NCBI GenBank assembly: GCA_018003515.1
Contig: JAGNDO010000037.1
Span: 1-47,791 of the forward strand
DNA length: 47,791 bases
Direction of reading: 5' to 3'
DNA from: Caldilineaceae bacterium
Lineage (GTDB): Bacteria > Chloroflexota > Anaerolineae > Caldilineales > Caldilineaceae
The notes under the pieces were generated by a model. It was not told the origin of the DNA. It was given only the letters and a program-made list of their open reading frames with translations, and made no database searches. Shown piece by piece: positions 33,914-42,867 of the stretch. The position numbers were made by a program, and so were the translations under genes. Each line of letters starts with the position of its first letter. Position 1 is the stretch's first letter.

Positions 33914-34369
33914 TCACCCCTTCACCTTCCCCCAGAACCCCAACGCCGTTACAGCGCCAGCCAGATCGGTAAACACATCCAACGGGTCTGAGAAGCGACC
34001 GGGGACAAAGTTTTGGTGGAATTCATCGCCCAGGGCCAAGAGCAACGTGAGGGCCAGGGCGATCCAAACTGGATAACGCAGGCCGGGCCATTGGCGCATC
34101 AAGGCCCAGCGCCATGCCAGGGCTAATAGACCAAATTCACAGAAATGGCCCGTGATGCCGATCACTTCGTCAAACCAAACAGGCTCGGACCCAAAGGGTT
34201 CCGAAAGGCTACTCAGCCAAAAGATGACGGCTATCACCCCCAACACCGGCCCCCAGGTGATGGCCCACCCGCTCCACGACACCGGATCATGCGACGAGAC
34301 ATAGCGCATCACCCCTCGCCCCCACTCCCGCAACAGCGGTATCCCCGCAGACTTACGCGTAGAAGTCAT
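33914..34369 (-). CDS. VanZ-family membrane protein
   Basis: 151 residues, four membrane segments. VanZ features: IFWLSSLSEPF, then GHFCEFGLLALAWRWAL (the conserved His-Phe-x-Glu), then ALGDEFHQNFVPGRFSDPLDVFTDLAGAV, the strongest signature of this family. VanZ gives low-level teicoplanin resistance in enterococci, but most members are of unknown role in the envelope. Its start overlaps the end of the glycosyltransferase by 17 bases, so the three minus-strand genes probably form one operon. A MITE-like repeat ends two bases after its stop. Confidence 0.9.
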   Translation of the reverse strand: MTSTRKSAGIPLLREWGRGVMRYVSSHDPVSWSGWAITWGPVLGVIAVIFWLSSLSEPFGSEPVWFDEVIGITGHFCEFGLLALAWRWALMRQWPGLRYPVWIALALTLLLALGDEFHQNFVPGRFSDPLDVFTDLAGAVTALGFWGKVKG

Positions 34370-35558
34370 TCAATATTTCTCCCAATTTTTCCCAATCATA
34401 TCGGTCAGCCAAATGACGTCGGGCTTTGGCGGCCAAAGCGATCCGATCCTGGGGTGCAAGGAGCAGATCCGCCACAGCCTGGGCGAAATCCGCCGGGGAG
34501 GCGTCTGCGTCCACCAGCCGGGCCGCACCGCCGCCGCCATAGCCAATCTGTTCGCCCACGGCGCTGGCCACCACGGGCAGCCCGGCCATCAACAGCGTGG
34601 CCAGACGCACGCTGCACTTGGCCTGATTCAACGGTAGATCCGCCGCGGGGAAGATGGCGCAGTCGGCCCCTTCTATGGCTGCGGTCAGGGTGGGGGGGTC
34701 CACGTAGCCCAGCCAGGTCACTTTGGGTGGGGTGGACGGGGTGGACGGGGTTGTGGACGAGTCAATGACTATGCGCATTGCTTCTTCATGGTGGGGCTGA
34801 ATGGCTTGACCCGCCACGATCAGGTGTACATTTGGCACTTTTTTCTGCATGGCGGTCCAAAATTTGCCCATCCAAGCCGGGTCCACTTCAATAAAGCGGC
34901 TGAAGAGCAGAAGCGTGGGCGGCGCTCCCAGTGCGGTTTGACGAGGCCGGATCGGGGCATCATCAACGGTCACGCCGTTGGGCAGATAGAGTACTGGGGT
35001 AGTTGGCGCATAGTCATCCACCCGCATTTCCAGCCAACGACTGGCCGCGGTGATGCCGTGGGCGTGGCGGATGCCCCACTCCTCCTGCCAGGCCAGGAAG
35101 CGGGCCAGGGGCCAGGAATAACCGGCCACGTCCTCCCAGGCCTGCTCCCAATCATCTATATCCAGGAAAATGCACAGGGTTTGTCGTCCCGCCAAGCTGG
35201 GGAAGTGCCAGATCAGCCACTGGATCAGTCCGGCATGGGCCCGGGGCTTGACGATGTGCAAGATGTCTGGCCCAAAACCGCGTATCTCCGCCACCATTCG
35301 CCCCAAGGTCGGCAGCAACCCACCCTTCACCGAAACGTTGACTATCCGAACTCCCCCATCTTCCCAGCCCTTGCCCGCATCTTCCGGGCTGTCCCAGGGC
35401 GGGATGAGGAGCATGACTTCGTGCCCGCGTTGGGCCAATCCTCGGGCCAAGGGCAGGATGCGGGCGCGCACGGTTCCCTTCAAGCGCAGACCAAAGGGGG
35501 CCACAAAACAGATGCGTTGACTATGAGAAATGGCTTCTGGTGTTGGGTGGGTGTTCAT
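34353..35558 (-). CDS. Glycosyltransferase (GT-B fold, family 4-like)
   Basis: 401 residues from the ATG at 35558, which overlaps the upstream stop as ATGA. N-terminal acceptor domain: ICFVAPFGLRLKGTVRARIL, GLAQRGHEVMLLIPP and MVAEIRGFGPDILHIVKPRA. C-terminal donor domain: TLLLFSRFIEVDPAW, PNVHLIVAGQA and DCAIFPAADLPLNQAKCSVRL. The last carries the region equivalent to the EX7E donor site. It adds a sugar from a nucleotide donor to a lipid or polysaccharide; the acceptor is unknown. It is coupled with both neighbours. Confidence 0.88.
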   Translation of the reverse strand: MNTHPTPEAISHSQRICFVAPFGLRLKGTVRARILPLARGLAQRGHEVMLLIPPWDSPEDAGKGWEDGGVRIVNVSVKGGLLPTLGRMVAEIRGFGPDILHIVKPRAHAGLIQWLIWHFPSLAGRQTLCIFLDIDDWEQAWEDVAGYSWPLARFLAWQEEWGIRHAHGITAASRWLEMRVDDYAPTTPVLYLPNGVTVDDAPIRPRQTALGAPPTLLLFSRFIEVDPAWMGKFWTAMQKKVPNVHLIVAGQAIQPHHEEAMRIVIDSSTTPSTPSTPPKVTWLGYVDPPTLTAAIEGADCAIFPAADLPLNQAKCSVRLATLLMAGLPVVASAVGEQIGYGGGGAARLVDADASPADFAQAVADLLLAPQDRIALAAKARRHLADRYDWEKLGEILNDFYA

Positions 35559-36034
35559 GCGCTTGTAATCGTTTGGGGCCAATTGGGCAGCAGGTCGTGC
35601 AGCGCGGCCAGGGTCTGGGCCTCCACTTGGTGCGGGTAGGCCAGGTCAAATTTTTCCACCAACTGGGGTGCATACCAGCGATAGATCACCACCAGGGCCA
35701 CCGCCTGCCCCACCCAGGCGGACCCGGCCACCTTGGGCGCGGCCAGGGTCTTCTGTATGGCTGCCCGCTGGCTGGGGCCGAGGAGGCCGGCGATGCCGTC
35801 CAAATTTTCTGGCAAATCCACTCCGTTGAGGCCGACCATGCAGACCAAAACCAGGGTGCGCAATCGAGTCAAGCGGGCGTGGGCGGCCAGGTGATCCTGG
35901 GCCGCAATTTGAACCGCGGCGGCGGCCAATTCTGTCCAGAACTCGGTCAAGGTGGCCTGAATACGGGCCGGGTTGACGGGGTGCAGATCGGCTGCGGGCT
36001 GATCGGATGTTGGGGTAGAGCGCATCGGTTGCAT
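35555..36034 (-). CDS. Hypothetical protein, first gene of a glycosyltransferase-VanZ run
   Basis: 159 residues from the ATG at 36034 (MQPMRSTPTSDQPAADLHPV); a start three codons on is also possible. Helical protein with one mildly hydrophobic stretch (AWVGQAVALVVIYRWYAP). No family is recognised. The -10 box TATAAT is nine bases from the ATG, so the mRNA may be almost leaderless. The stop overlaps the next start as ATGA, so it is coupled to the glycosyltransferase. It could be a partner protein of that enzyme. Confidence 0.7.
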   Translation of the reverse strand: MQPMRSTPTSDQPAADLHPVNPARIQATLTEFWTELAAAAVQIAAQDHLAAHARLTRLRTLVLVCMVGLNGVDLPENLDGIAGLLGPSQRAAIQKTLAAPKVAGSAWVGQAVALVVIYRWYAPQLVEKFDLAYPHQVEAQTLAALHDLLPNWPQTITSA

Positions 36035-36043
36035 AAGTGCGAC

Positions 36044-36049
36044 ATTATA
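36044..36049 (-). promoter_or_regulatory. -10 box close to a start codon
   Basis: TATAAT on the minus strand ends nine bases before the ATG, so transcription should start within a few bases of it. No clear -35 box. Confidence 0.4.
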
Positions 36050-36299
36050 GCACAATCGAGAGGTGTCCCGGAATTGGCGAAATGGATAATCAGGGAATGG
36101 AGAACTAAAAAATAGAACGGCTGGATGGGCTTGCCGGATGGGATGGTTCGATACGGGATCATTCGGCGATTTGATGGTAGAATAGAGAATACTACCTCAC
36201 CATCACAGCCCATTTGGGTCTGTTCAAACTGATTTGACAAAATGGAGGGGTGAGCGGATCACCCCCGGCCAGCCCCTCCCCATCAAAGGACAAATTTCC

Positions 36300-39296
36300 A
36301 TGAGCGAAAATGATCCCTTCCGAGACCTGCTGCGTTCCTTGCAGGAGGGCAGTTGGCAGCTTCCGCCTGAGGGCGGGGAGGGCGGCAGCGAGCCAGGCGG
36401 CGGTGGGAATGGCCCGCGCCAGGCTGGTCCCGGCGGCCTGGGTCAACCCCAGGGCAACCCCAAGCTGCTCTGGTGGCTGGCCATCCCCTTTGTGATCCTG
36501 ATGCTCTTCAACCAGACCATCGGCTATATCACCGACTGGCTCTGGTATGGCAGTCTGGACTTGACCTCGGTCTTCTTCACCCGCATTGGGGCCTCGATTG
36601 GTTTGTTTGTGGCTGGGGCGTTGATCTTCTGGATCTTCCTGACCATCAACGTGCTGCTGGCCCGGCGGTTGGAACCGGCCGGCCTGTCGGCCACGCCCAT
36701 CAGCCAGGTGGCGGACGCCTTGGGCATCCGCATCACCCCGGTGATCTTGATCATCGGTGGGGTGCTGGCCCTCTTCATGGGCAGCTCCTTGGGGGCCAAT
36801 TGGGAGGGGCTGCTGCTCTATCTCAACCAAACCTCCTTCAATTTGATCGACCCGGTCTTTGGCCGGGATGTAAGTTTCTTTGTCTTCACCCTGCCCATCT
36901 GGCAGTTGGCCCGCAACTGGCTGCTCTCCATGATGGTGCTGACCCTGATCGCCACGGCCCTGGTCAGCGGCATTGGCTGGCGGCGGTGGGATGCCAGCGC
37001 GGCTGTGCGCGCCCACCTGAGCGCGCTGGGGGCGCTGATCCTGCTGTTGATTGCGTGGCAATATCGGCTGGACGCCTTCCAGTTGGTCTATAGCAGCCGG
37101 GGCGCGGTCTTTGGGGCTGGATACACGGATGTCAACGCCCAACTGCCCGCCTACAATCTGCTCACCATTGTGACGTTGATCACCGCGGCCCTGTTGATCG
37201 TGAATGTCTTCCTGCGCCGGGCGTGGCGGGCGATTGTGGTGGTGTTGGTGATCTGGGTGGCGGCCTCCTTCCTGGCCGGGAATGTCTATCCGGGATTGGT
37301 GCAGCGCTTCCAGGTGGCCCCCAACGAGTTCACCAAAGAGCAACCCTTTATTCAAAACAATATCGACTTCACCCGCATCGCCTTTGGGCTGGACAAGATC
37401 GAAGAGCAAAACTACAACGCAGAGGGCAAGCTGACCGCGGAGGGACTGCTCACCCAGCCGGACACCGTGCGCAACATCCGCCTGTGGGACTATCGCCCCC
37501 TGCTCCAGACCTATAATCAGGTCCAGGCCCTGCGCCAGCAGTATATCTTTACGGATATCGACATCGACCGCTATGACGTGGACGGTGAGCGCCGCCAGTT
37601 GATGCTTTCGGCCCGGGAGCTGATCCCGGAACAGTTGGAAGAGCAGGCCCAGACCTGGGTCAACCGCAAGCTGGTCTATACCCACGGCTATGGGGTGGCC
37701 GCCTCCCCCGTGGCGGAGATCACCCCGGACGGGTTGCCCACCTTCGTCCTCAAGGATCTGCCCCCCCAGGGCATCTTTGACATCACCCGGCCCCAGATCT
37801 ACTTTGGCGAGCGCACCACGGACTATGTGATCGTCAAGACCGACACGCCGGAGTTCGACTATCCCAGAGGTGAGGGGGGCAATGCCACCACCACCTTTGC
37901 CGGGGATTCGGGGATTGAGCTGGGCGGCTTCCTGCCTCGGCTGGCCTTTGCCCTGCGCTTTGCCGATGTCAACCTACTGATCAGCCAGGAGATGACCCCG
38001 GAGAGCCAACTGCTGTGGCGGCGCAATATTGTGGAGCGGGTCAGCGAAGTGGCCCCCTTTCTGCGTTATGACAACGATCCCTATATTGTGGTGGGGGACG
38101 ACGGCAATCTCTACTGGTTTATGGACGCCTACACGGTCAGCGGACGCTTCCCGTACAGCGAGCCCAGCCCCACGGGGATTCAGACCGTGCCGGCCGGTTT
38201 CAACTATATCCGCAACCCGATCAAAGTGGTGATCGACGCCTACACCGGCGACATGACCTTCTATGTGATCGACCCCACGGAACCCATCGCCGCGGCCTAC
38301 GGGCAGATCTTCCCAGATCTCTTCACCCCCTTTGAGGAGATGCCGGCCTATCTGCAAACCCATATCCGTTACCCCAACGGCCTCTTCTCCATCCAGTCCA
38401 GCGTCTTCCTGACCTATCAGATGACGGATCCCAAGGATTTCTACAATCGGGAGGACATGTGGGCGTGGCCGGAAGAGATCTTTGACGACAAATCCCGGCT
38501 GATGGAGCCTTATTATGTGCTCATGCAGTTGCCCGGCAGCGAGGATCTGGACTTTGTGCAGATCCTGCCCTTTACCCCGGCCAACCGCGAGAACATGATT
38601 GCCTGGCTGGCCGCCCAGAATGACCCGGCCAAGTATGGAGAAATGGTCCTCTATCGCTTTGGCAAGGACTCCCTGATCTTTGGCCCCAAGCAGATCGAGG
38701 CTCGCATCGACCAGGATCCGGTGATCAGTTCCCAGCTCAGTCTGTGGAACCAGCAGGGCAGCCAGGTGATCCGGGGCAATCTGCTGGTGATCCCCATCAA
38801 CGGCAGCGTGCTTTATGTGGAGCCCCTCTATCTGCAAGCCGCATCGGGCAAGATTCCTGAGCTGAAGCGGGTGATCCTGGCCACCTCGGACCGGGTGATC
38901 ATGGCCGAGAACTTGGGGCTGGCCCTGGTCCAGCTCTTCGGCAGCGATGTGCTGGCCGATGCTCGGTTGGCCCAACTGGCCGTGGCCCCCGGCACCGAAC
39001 TGCCCGCGGATCTCTCCACCCTGACCACGGACCCAGGCCTCATCGGGGCCGGGGATCTGACCGGCATCGCGTTGGAAGATCTGATCATCCAGGCCAACGG
39101 CCACTATGAGAGCGCCCAGGGCTATCTGCAAAGCAGCGACTGGGCCGGCTATGGCGCGGAGATGGACGCCCTGCAAGAGGTTCTAATACGCATGGCCGAG
39201 ATCACCGGCGTGCCCGTGCCGGATGCGGCAGCGCCGGTAGAGGTGCCGGTGGACGTGCCGGTGGACGTGCCGGTTGAGGCTACGCCTGCGCCGTAA
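36300..39296 (+). CDS. UPF0182-family large membrane protein
   Basis: 998 residues from the ATG at 36300, with AAAGGA before it. After a glycine-rich disordered N-terminus (about 20-60) come six or seven membrane helices to about residue 350. The long remainder is an extracellular domain with the conserved family pattern: PGLVQRFQVAPNEFTKEQPF, then NIRLWDYRPLLQTYNQVQAL, RYDNDPYIVVGDDGNLYWF and MDAYTVSGRFPYSEP. The tail is a VPVDVPVDVP repeat. The family is widespread in Actinobacteria, Cyanobacteria and Chloroflexota; its function is unknown. It is a single gene with its own terminator. Confidence 0.92.
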   Translation: MSENDPFRDLLRSLQEGSWQLPPEGGEGGSEPGGGGNGPRQAGPGGLGQPQGNPKLLWWLAIPFVILMLFNQTIGYITDWLWYGSLDLTSVFFTRIGASIGLFVAGALIFWIFLTINVLLARRLEPAGLSATPISQVADALGIRITPVILIIGGVLALFMGSSLGANWEGLLLYLNQTSFNLIDPVFGRDVSFFVFTLPIWQLARNWLLSMMVLTLIATALVSGIGWRRWDASAAVRAHLSALGALILLLIAWQYRLDAFQLVYSSRGAVFGAGYTDVNAQLPAYNLLTIVTLITAALLIVNVFLRRAWRAIVVVLVIWVAASFLAGNVYPGLVQRFQVAPNEFTKEQPFIQNNIDFTRIAFGLDKIEEQNYNAEGKLTAEGLLTQPDTVRNIRLWDYRPLLQTYNQVQALRQQYIFTDIDIDRYDVDGERRQLMLSARELIPEQLEEQAQTWVNRKLVYTHGYGVAASPVAEITPDGLPTFVLKDLPPQGIFDITRPQIYFGERTTDYVIVKTDTPEFDYPRGEGGNATTTFAGDSGIELGGFLPRLAFALRFADVNLLISQEMTPESQLLWRRNIVERVSEVAPFLRYDNDPYIVVGDDGNLYWFMDAYTVSGRFPYSEPSPTGIQTVPAGFNYIRNPIKVVIDAYTGDMTFYVIDPTEPIAAAYGQIFPDLFTPFEEMPAYLQTHIRYPNGLFSIQSSVFLTYQMTDPKDFYNREDMWAWPEEIFDDKSRLMEPYYVLMQLPGSEDLDFVQILPFTPANRENMIAWLAAQNDPAKYGEMVLYRFGKDSLIFGPKQIEARIDQDPVISSQLSLWNQQGSQVIRGNLLVIPINGSVLYVEPLYLQAASGKIPELKRVILATSDRVIMAENLGLALVQLFGSDVLADARLAQLAVAPGTELPADLSTLTTDPGLIGAGDLTGIALEDLIIQANGHYESAQGYLQSSDWAGYGAEMDALQEVLIRMAEITGVPVPDAAAPVEVPVDVPVDVPVEATPAP

Positions 39297-39309
39297 TTCA
39301 TAACGGTAC

Positions 39310-39344
39310 AAAGTCCCCGGTCACATGATCGGGGACTTTTTTTA
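39310..39344 (+). terminator. Terminator of the UPF0182 gene
   Basis: AAAGTCCCCG and CGGGGACTTT pair with TTTTTTT after the stem, 14 bases past the stop. Confidence 0.92.
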
Positions 39345-39492
39345 TTGAGTAGGGGCTGTTACAGCAGAATCAGCGTCCAAGCGTTAGAGTAAGCAGAGAC
39401 CACCCCCTCCCAGCCTCCCCCAGATTGGGGGAGGAGCCGGATCGCTGTAAACGGGCATCCGGTACCTCACAGATCTCTCCCCTCCCCAATCC

Positions 39493-39532
39493 TTGGGTTG
39501 AATAGGCCGAATGGCCGTATCGAAACCTGGGG
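39493..39532. repeat. Degenerate remnant of repeat families
   Basis: GGGTTGAATAGGCCGAATGG and CCGTATCGAAACCTGGGGAG recall the 174-bp element. They are embedded in a larger block (39395-39545) of facing CCCTCCC/GGGGAGG runs. The 39297-39592 gap holds only the terminator and these remnants. Confidence 0.5.
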
Positions 39533-39592
39533 AGGGTTAGGGTGGGGTTAGCAGTTATCAACCAATCAACCTATCAACAAAAAGGACCACCC

Positions 39593-41140
39593 ATGACCCA
39601 CCCCACCCCAGCCCTAAACCCCTACCTCGGCCCCATCGAGACGACCATTGATGCGTACGATGCCACCTTGGTCGGCCATGTGGGCCCGCCGGCATGGCGC
39701 AATCCTACGCCCAGCGGACGCTATAACTTGCTGGTGATCGGTGGCGGATCGGCCGGGCTGGTGGCGGCGGCCGGCGGGGCGGGGTTGGGGGCAAAAGTGG
39801 CCTTGGTGGAGAAGAGTCTGCTGGGCGGGGACTGTTTGAACACGGGCTGCGTGCCCTCCAAAACCGTGATCCGGTCGGCCAAGGTGATGGGGGAGATTCG
39901 GCGGGCCGGACAGTTTGGCATTCGCATGCCCGAGGGCGTCACCGTGGACTTTGGCGGGGTGATGCAGCGCATGCGCCGGGTGAAGGCGGAGATCAGCGTC
40001 CACGACTCGGCCCAGCGCTTCACGAATGAGGGGATCGACGTCTTTCTGGGCGAGGGTCACTTCACCGGGCCGGACGCCTTTGAGGTGGGCGGCCAGACCA
40101 TCCGCTTCAAGAAGGCGGTGATCGCCACGGGGTCGCGAGCCGCCCGCCCGGCCATCCCTGGGCTGGCCGAGGCGGGCTACTTGACCAACGAGTCGGTCTT
40201 CCGCCTCACCACCCAACCCAAACGGCTGGCCGTGATCGGGGGCGGTCCGATTGGCTGTGAGTTGGCCCAGACCTTCCAACGGTTGGGCAGCCAAGTCACT
40301 TTGATGGAGATCAATGGCCAGATTCTGACCCGGGAAGATCAGGACGCTGCGGCCATCGTTCAGCAAGCCCTGGAGGCGGATGGGATTTCGATCCAGTTAG
40401 GCGTCAAGATTCAAGAGGTGGCGGGGAGCGAGGGCGGCAAATTGATCCGCTATGAACAGGATGGGGCGCAGCACGAATTGAGGGTGGACGAGATTTTGGT
40501 GGGCGCGGGCCGGGTTCCCAACATCGAAGGCCTGGGACTGGACGCCGCCGGGGTCGCGTACGACAAACGGGGCATCACTGTCAACGATGCCATGCAGACA
40601 ACTACTCCCCAAATTTTCGCCGCTGGCGACGTGGGACAAAAATATCAGTTCACCCATGTGGCCGACGCCACGGCCCGCATCGCCCTGCAAAACGCGCTCT
40701 TCCCCGGTCCGCGCAAGAAGGCCAGCCAGCTGATCGTGCCGTGGGTGACTTATACGGACCCGGAGATCGCCCACGTGGGCTTGTACGAGCACGAAGCCGT
40801 GGAGCAGGGCATCCCCGTGCAGACCTTTGTGCAGCGCTTTGATCGGGTGGACCGGGCGCTGACCGACGGGGACGAGCAGGGCTTTGTGAAGGTGCATGTG
40901 CGCAAGGGGACGGACAAGATTCTGGGGGCGACGATGGTGGCCGCCCACGCCGGGGAGAGCATCAGCGAGATCACCACGGCCATGGTGGGCGGCCTGGGGC
41001 TGGGGACGCTGGCCACGGTGATCCACCCCTACCCCACGGAGGCCGAGGCGATCAAGAAGGTGGCGGACGCGTATAACCGGACGCGATTTACGCCCACGGT
41101 GGCGAAGCTGTTTAAGTGGTGGTTAGGGATGACGAGGTAG
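39593..41140 (+). CDS. MerA-like pyridine nucleotide-disulfide oxidoreductase
   Basis: 515 residues from the ATG at 39593, with AAAGGA upstream. FAD binding by LLVIGGGSAGLVAAAGGAGLG, redox-active disulfide in GGDCLNTGCVPSK, NAD(P)H binding by LAVIGGGPIGCELAQ, second FAD contact in TTPQIFAAGDVGQKYQF, and dimerisation domain with VIHPYPTEAEAIKKVAD. It resembles mercuric reductase and lipoamide dehydrogenase. The N-terminal heavy-metal domain is missing, and so is the C-terminal vicinal cysteine pair of MerA (the end is KLFKWWLGMTR), so reduction of mercury is unlikely. It probably reduces another disulfide or quinone substrate. Confidence 0.88.
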   Translation: MTHPTPALNPYLGPIETTIDAYDATLVGHVGPPAWRNPTPSGRYNLLVIGGGSAGLVAAAGGAGLGAKVALVEKSLLGGDCLNTGCVPSKTVIRSAKVMGEIRRAGQFGIRMPEGVTVDFGGVMQRMRRVKAEISVHDSAQRFTNEGIDVFLGEGHFTGPDAFEVGGQTIRFKKAVIATGSRAARPAIPGLAEAGYLTNESVFRLTTQPKRLAVIGGGPIGCELAQTFQRLGSQVTLMEINGQILTREDQDAAAIVQQALEADGISIQLGVKIQEVAGSEGGKLIRYEQDGAQHELRVDEILVGAGRVPNIEGLGLDAAGVAYDKRGITVNDAMQTTTPQIFAAGDVGQKYQFTHVADATARIALQNALFPGPRKKASQLIVPWVTYTDPEIAHVGLYEHEAVEQGIPVQTFVQRFDRVDRALTDGDEQGFVKVHVRKGTDKILGATMVAAHAGESISEITTAMVGGLGLGTLATVIHPYPTEAEAIKKVADAYNRTRFTPTVAKLFKWWLGMTR

Positions 41141-41196
41141 GCAGTCGAGGCCAAGTTGTAGGGTTTTGGGAGAAGGAGGGGGTTCAAGTATGGTGT

Positions 41197-41400
41197 TTAC
41201 GATCTACCGGCAAAGAAGGCGGGCAGGAGACCCATGAGTTCCCCGATGTTTTGGCCCAGGGCGGCCACAAGGCTTATCATAACCACGACAATGAGCACGA
41301 ACAGGAGGACGTATTCTGCCACAGCCTGGCCGTGTTCTTCTGCGAAAAAGCGGCGGCGGAGAGATTTCCATACAGTCCACAGGGGATCGATCTGATTCAT
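41197..41400 (-). CDS. Flp-family type IVb pilin
   Basis: 67 residues from the ATG at 41400 (MNQIDPLWTVWKSLRRRFFA). A basic leader is followed by HGQAVAEYVLLFVLIVVVMI, the typical G-x(4)-EY prepilin motif and hydrophobic helix; cleavage is expected after the glycine. It should form thin Flp/Tad pili or be a pilin-like component. No tad export genes are within the window, so it is an orphan here. An attenuator-like hairpin lies just upstream on the same strand. Confidence 0.85.
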   Translation of the reverse strand: MNQIDPLWTVWKSLRRRFFAEEHGQAVAEYVLLFVLIVVVMISLVAALGQNIGELMGLLPAFFAGRS

Positions 41401-41432
41401 AACAGCTTCTTTCTCAAACAACGGTGACAAAA

Positions 41433-41475
41433 ACACCCTTCCAAGCCGCAAAGCCAGCGGATTTTGGAAGGGTGT
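41433..41475 (-). terminator. Attenuator-like hairpin before the Flp pilin gene
   Basis: ACACCCTTCCAA and its perfect complement enclose about 19 bases. On the minus strand the stem is followed by TTTTTG and lies 32 bases upstream of the pilin ATG. It may end an upstream transcript or attenuate the pilin mRNA. Confidence 0.6.
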
Positions 41476-41639
41476 GGTTGCGAAATAAGAGGATGAAGAA
41501 CCCTACGCCCGTAAGTATACTAGAATCACCTCAAGAATTCATCCATATTTCCACGTAGGTGCCTCTGGGAAAAGTACGTAATTTTCGCTCGACTTCAAGG
41601 CTGACAACTCGCTCAGATGTGGAAAATCCACGCGGCGGG

Positions 41640-42032
41640 TCAGGATGCGCGGTTGGCGAACACCTCTGTGGGTGTGCCCTGGTGAAAGCGCATCTGCCAT
41701 CCCGATTCGGTGCGTTGCCACAGGGAGGAGCGGAGGGTGTGCCAGGAAAGCTCGCCGCTTTCGTCCATGTGGGCGGACTGGTATGTGAGCAGGGCCACCC
41801 CGTCGGCGATCTCCGCCACGGCGAAATTCTGCGCCCAGATAGGGGCGGACGGCGGGGCCAGGGGGAGATCTCTCAGCATGTCTGCCTTGGTGAATCTGCG
41901 TCCAGAGCGGCCAAATTCGATGAATGAGGGGTGGAGGAGTGCGTCAAGGCGGTGGATGTCGGCGCGCACGGTTGGTTGGTGTAGGGCGACTTCTAAGTCG
42001 CTCAAGTGGCTCAGTATATGGTCTTCGGTCAT
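41640..42032 (-). CDS. DUF4440 / NTF2-like protein
   Basis: 130 residues from the ATG at 42032 (MTEDHILSHLSDLEVALHQP); an ATG at 42047 would add five residues. The SnoaL/NTF2-like alpha+beta cone is suggested by ADIHRLDALLHPSFIEFGRSG, then FAVAEIADGVALLTYQSAH, then HTLRSSLWQRTESGWQMRFH and QGTPT. This matches DUF4440 proteins, small cytoplasmic proteins that often bind or convert small hydrophobic molecules. The ligand is unknown. It stands alone in an accessory stretch between the pilin and the toxin-antitoxin pair. Confidence 0.85.
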   Translation of the reverse strand: MTEDHILSHLSDLEVALHQPTVRADIHRLDALLHPSFIEFGRSGRRFTKADMLRDLPLAPPSAPIWAQNFAVAEIADGVALLTYQSAHMDESGELSWHTLRSSLWQRTESGWQMRFHQGTPTEVFANRAS

Positions 42033-42159
42033 TAGCGATCTCGCCATCCCTTTTCAAGCGTAAGTGATGTTGGTCCTTGCTGTTGGCCCAGATGTTGCCT
42101 AAGTCATGGCTGAGGATAACGCGGTAGGCGAGGGGGTCTCCGTCGGTGCGATACGGGTC

Positions 42160-42224
42160 TGTTCAAAAAATGGTCTGAGGCGTTCGCACCTTTGGTGCGA
42201 ACGCCTCAGACCATTTTTTGAACA
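42160..42224. repeat. Perfect 31-bp palindrome (terminator-like)
   Basis: Two 31-base arms with a three-base TTT loop pair without a mismatch. The arms contain AAAAAA and TTTTTT, so either strand gives a stem that ends in a U-run, and it can end the toxin gene transcript. It is unusually long and perfect for a simple terminator and may be a mobile hairpin. Confidence 0.9.
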
Positions 42225-42244
42225 TGCACTATGCACAACCATCC

Positions 42245-42634
42245 TCACACACCGTGTACAGTTACAGGGTAATGACCAAACAGACTATCCACACTCAGAA
42301 TCGTCAGGTGTTCAGTGATTCCCTGCGCGATAATCACTCGATCAAATGGGTCTTTGTGGTGGAATGGGAGTTGTTCCAATGCGAGGACATGGGGTAGCTC
42401 AACAGGTAGCAAATCAAGCAAGCCTTCTTGCCAATGTTTCTCTATGATAACGGCAAGCGGACGATCAAGGTCCAGTTTGCCGAGTTGCATCTTGATTTGC
42501 ATCTCCCACACACTCGCCACACTCAAAACAAGTGTATTTTCTGGGTCTTCACAGAGCGCCAACAGGCGTGGAGGAAGCCGCTCTGGTTCACTATCCCACC
42601 AGATAAAGATCTGCGTGTCCAGCAGCAATCTCAT
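42245..42634 (-). CDS. PIN-domain toxin (VapC-like)
   Basis: 129 residues. The PIN ribonuclease has its acidic residues in LLLDTQIFIWW (D6), SVWEMQIKM (E44), DPFDRVIIAQ (D98) and ILSVDSLF (D116), so the active site looks complete. It cleaves RNA, in known members tRNA or rRNA, when the antitoxin is degraded. It overlaps the antitoxin stop by four bases. Base composition is AT-richer than the flanking genes, which suggests transfer. Confidence 0.92.
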   Translation of the reverse strand: MRLLLDTQIFIWWDSEPERLPPRLLALCEDPENTLVLSVASVWEMQIKMQLGKLDLDRPLAVIIEKHWQEGLLDLLPVELPHVLALEQLPFHHKDPFDRVIIAQGITEHLTILSVDSLFGHYPVTVHGV

Positions 42635-42867
42635 ATCTCGCCTAGCCAGAAATCGTCAGGCAAAGGGGCGTTAAAATCCTCATGCATCCGCATAGCGCCA
42701 CGATGCAAACCCGCAACTCGGCGCTTATGTTGTTTACGGATTGGCACAAGTTGGACGACCGATTCCTGGTTCTCCGATATCAGCACTTTGTTCCCCTGTA
42801 CTGCAAGGGCCAATAATCTGGACAAGTGCGTCTGTGCCTCTTTGACATCAACCGTCATCGTGTTCAT
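42631..42867 (-). CDS. Phd/YefM-type antitoxin
   Basis: 78 residues. MTVDVKEAQTHLSRLLALAV matches the Phd/YefM DNA-binding N-terminus, followed by NKVLISENQESVVQLVPI. The C-terminal part (LHRGAMRMHEDFNAPLPDDF) is the toxin-wrapping tail of the VapB-like type. GGGGGAGAT precedes the ATG. It should repress its own operon and neutralise the PIN toxin. The two genes are translationally coupled. Confidence 0.9.
   Translation of the reverse strand: MNTMTVDVKEAQTHLSRLLALAVQGNKVLISENQESVVQLVPIRKQHKRRVAGLHRGAMRMHEDFNAPLPDDFWLGEI

Noticed and set aside
39690-39720. Sequence shared between trmI 12-bp repeats and the MerA-like gene (AATCCTACGCCC)
   Set aside because: A single 12-base match in GC-rich coding DNA; coincidence is likely.
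39593-41140. Mercuric reductase as a full call
   Set aside because: The C-terminal cysteine pair and the N-terminal metal domain are absent.
42060-42150. Short open stretch on the minus strand (DGDPLAYRVILSHDLGNIWA) before the DUF4440-like gene
   Set aside because: It looks protein-like but has a stop directly upstream and no start. It may be a gene remnant cut by the palindrome; too short to name.
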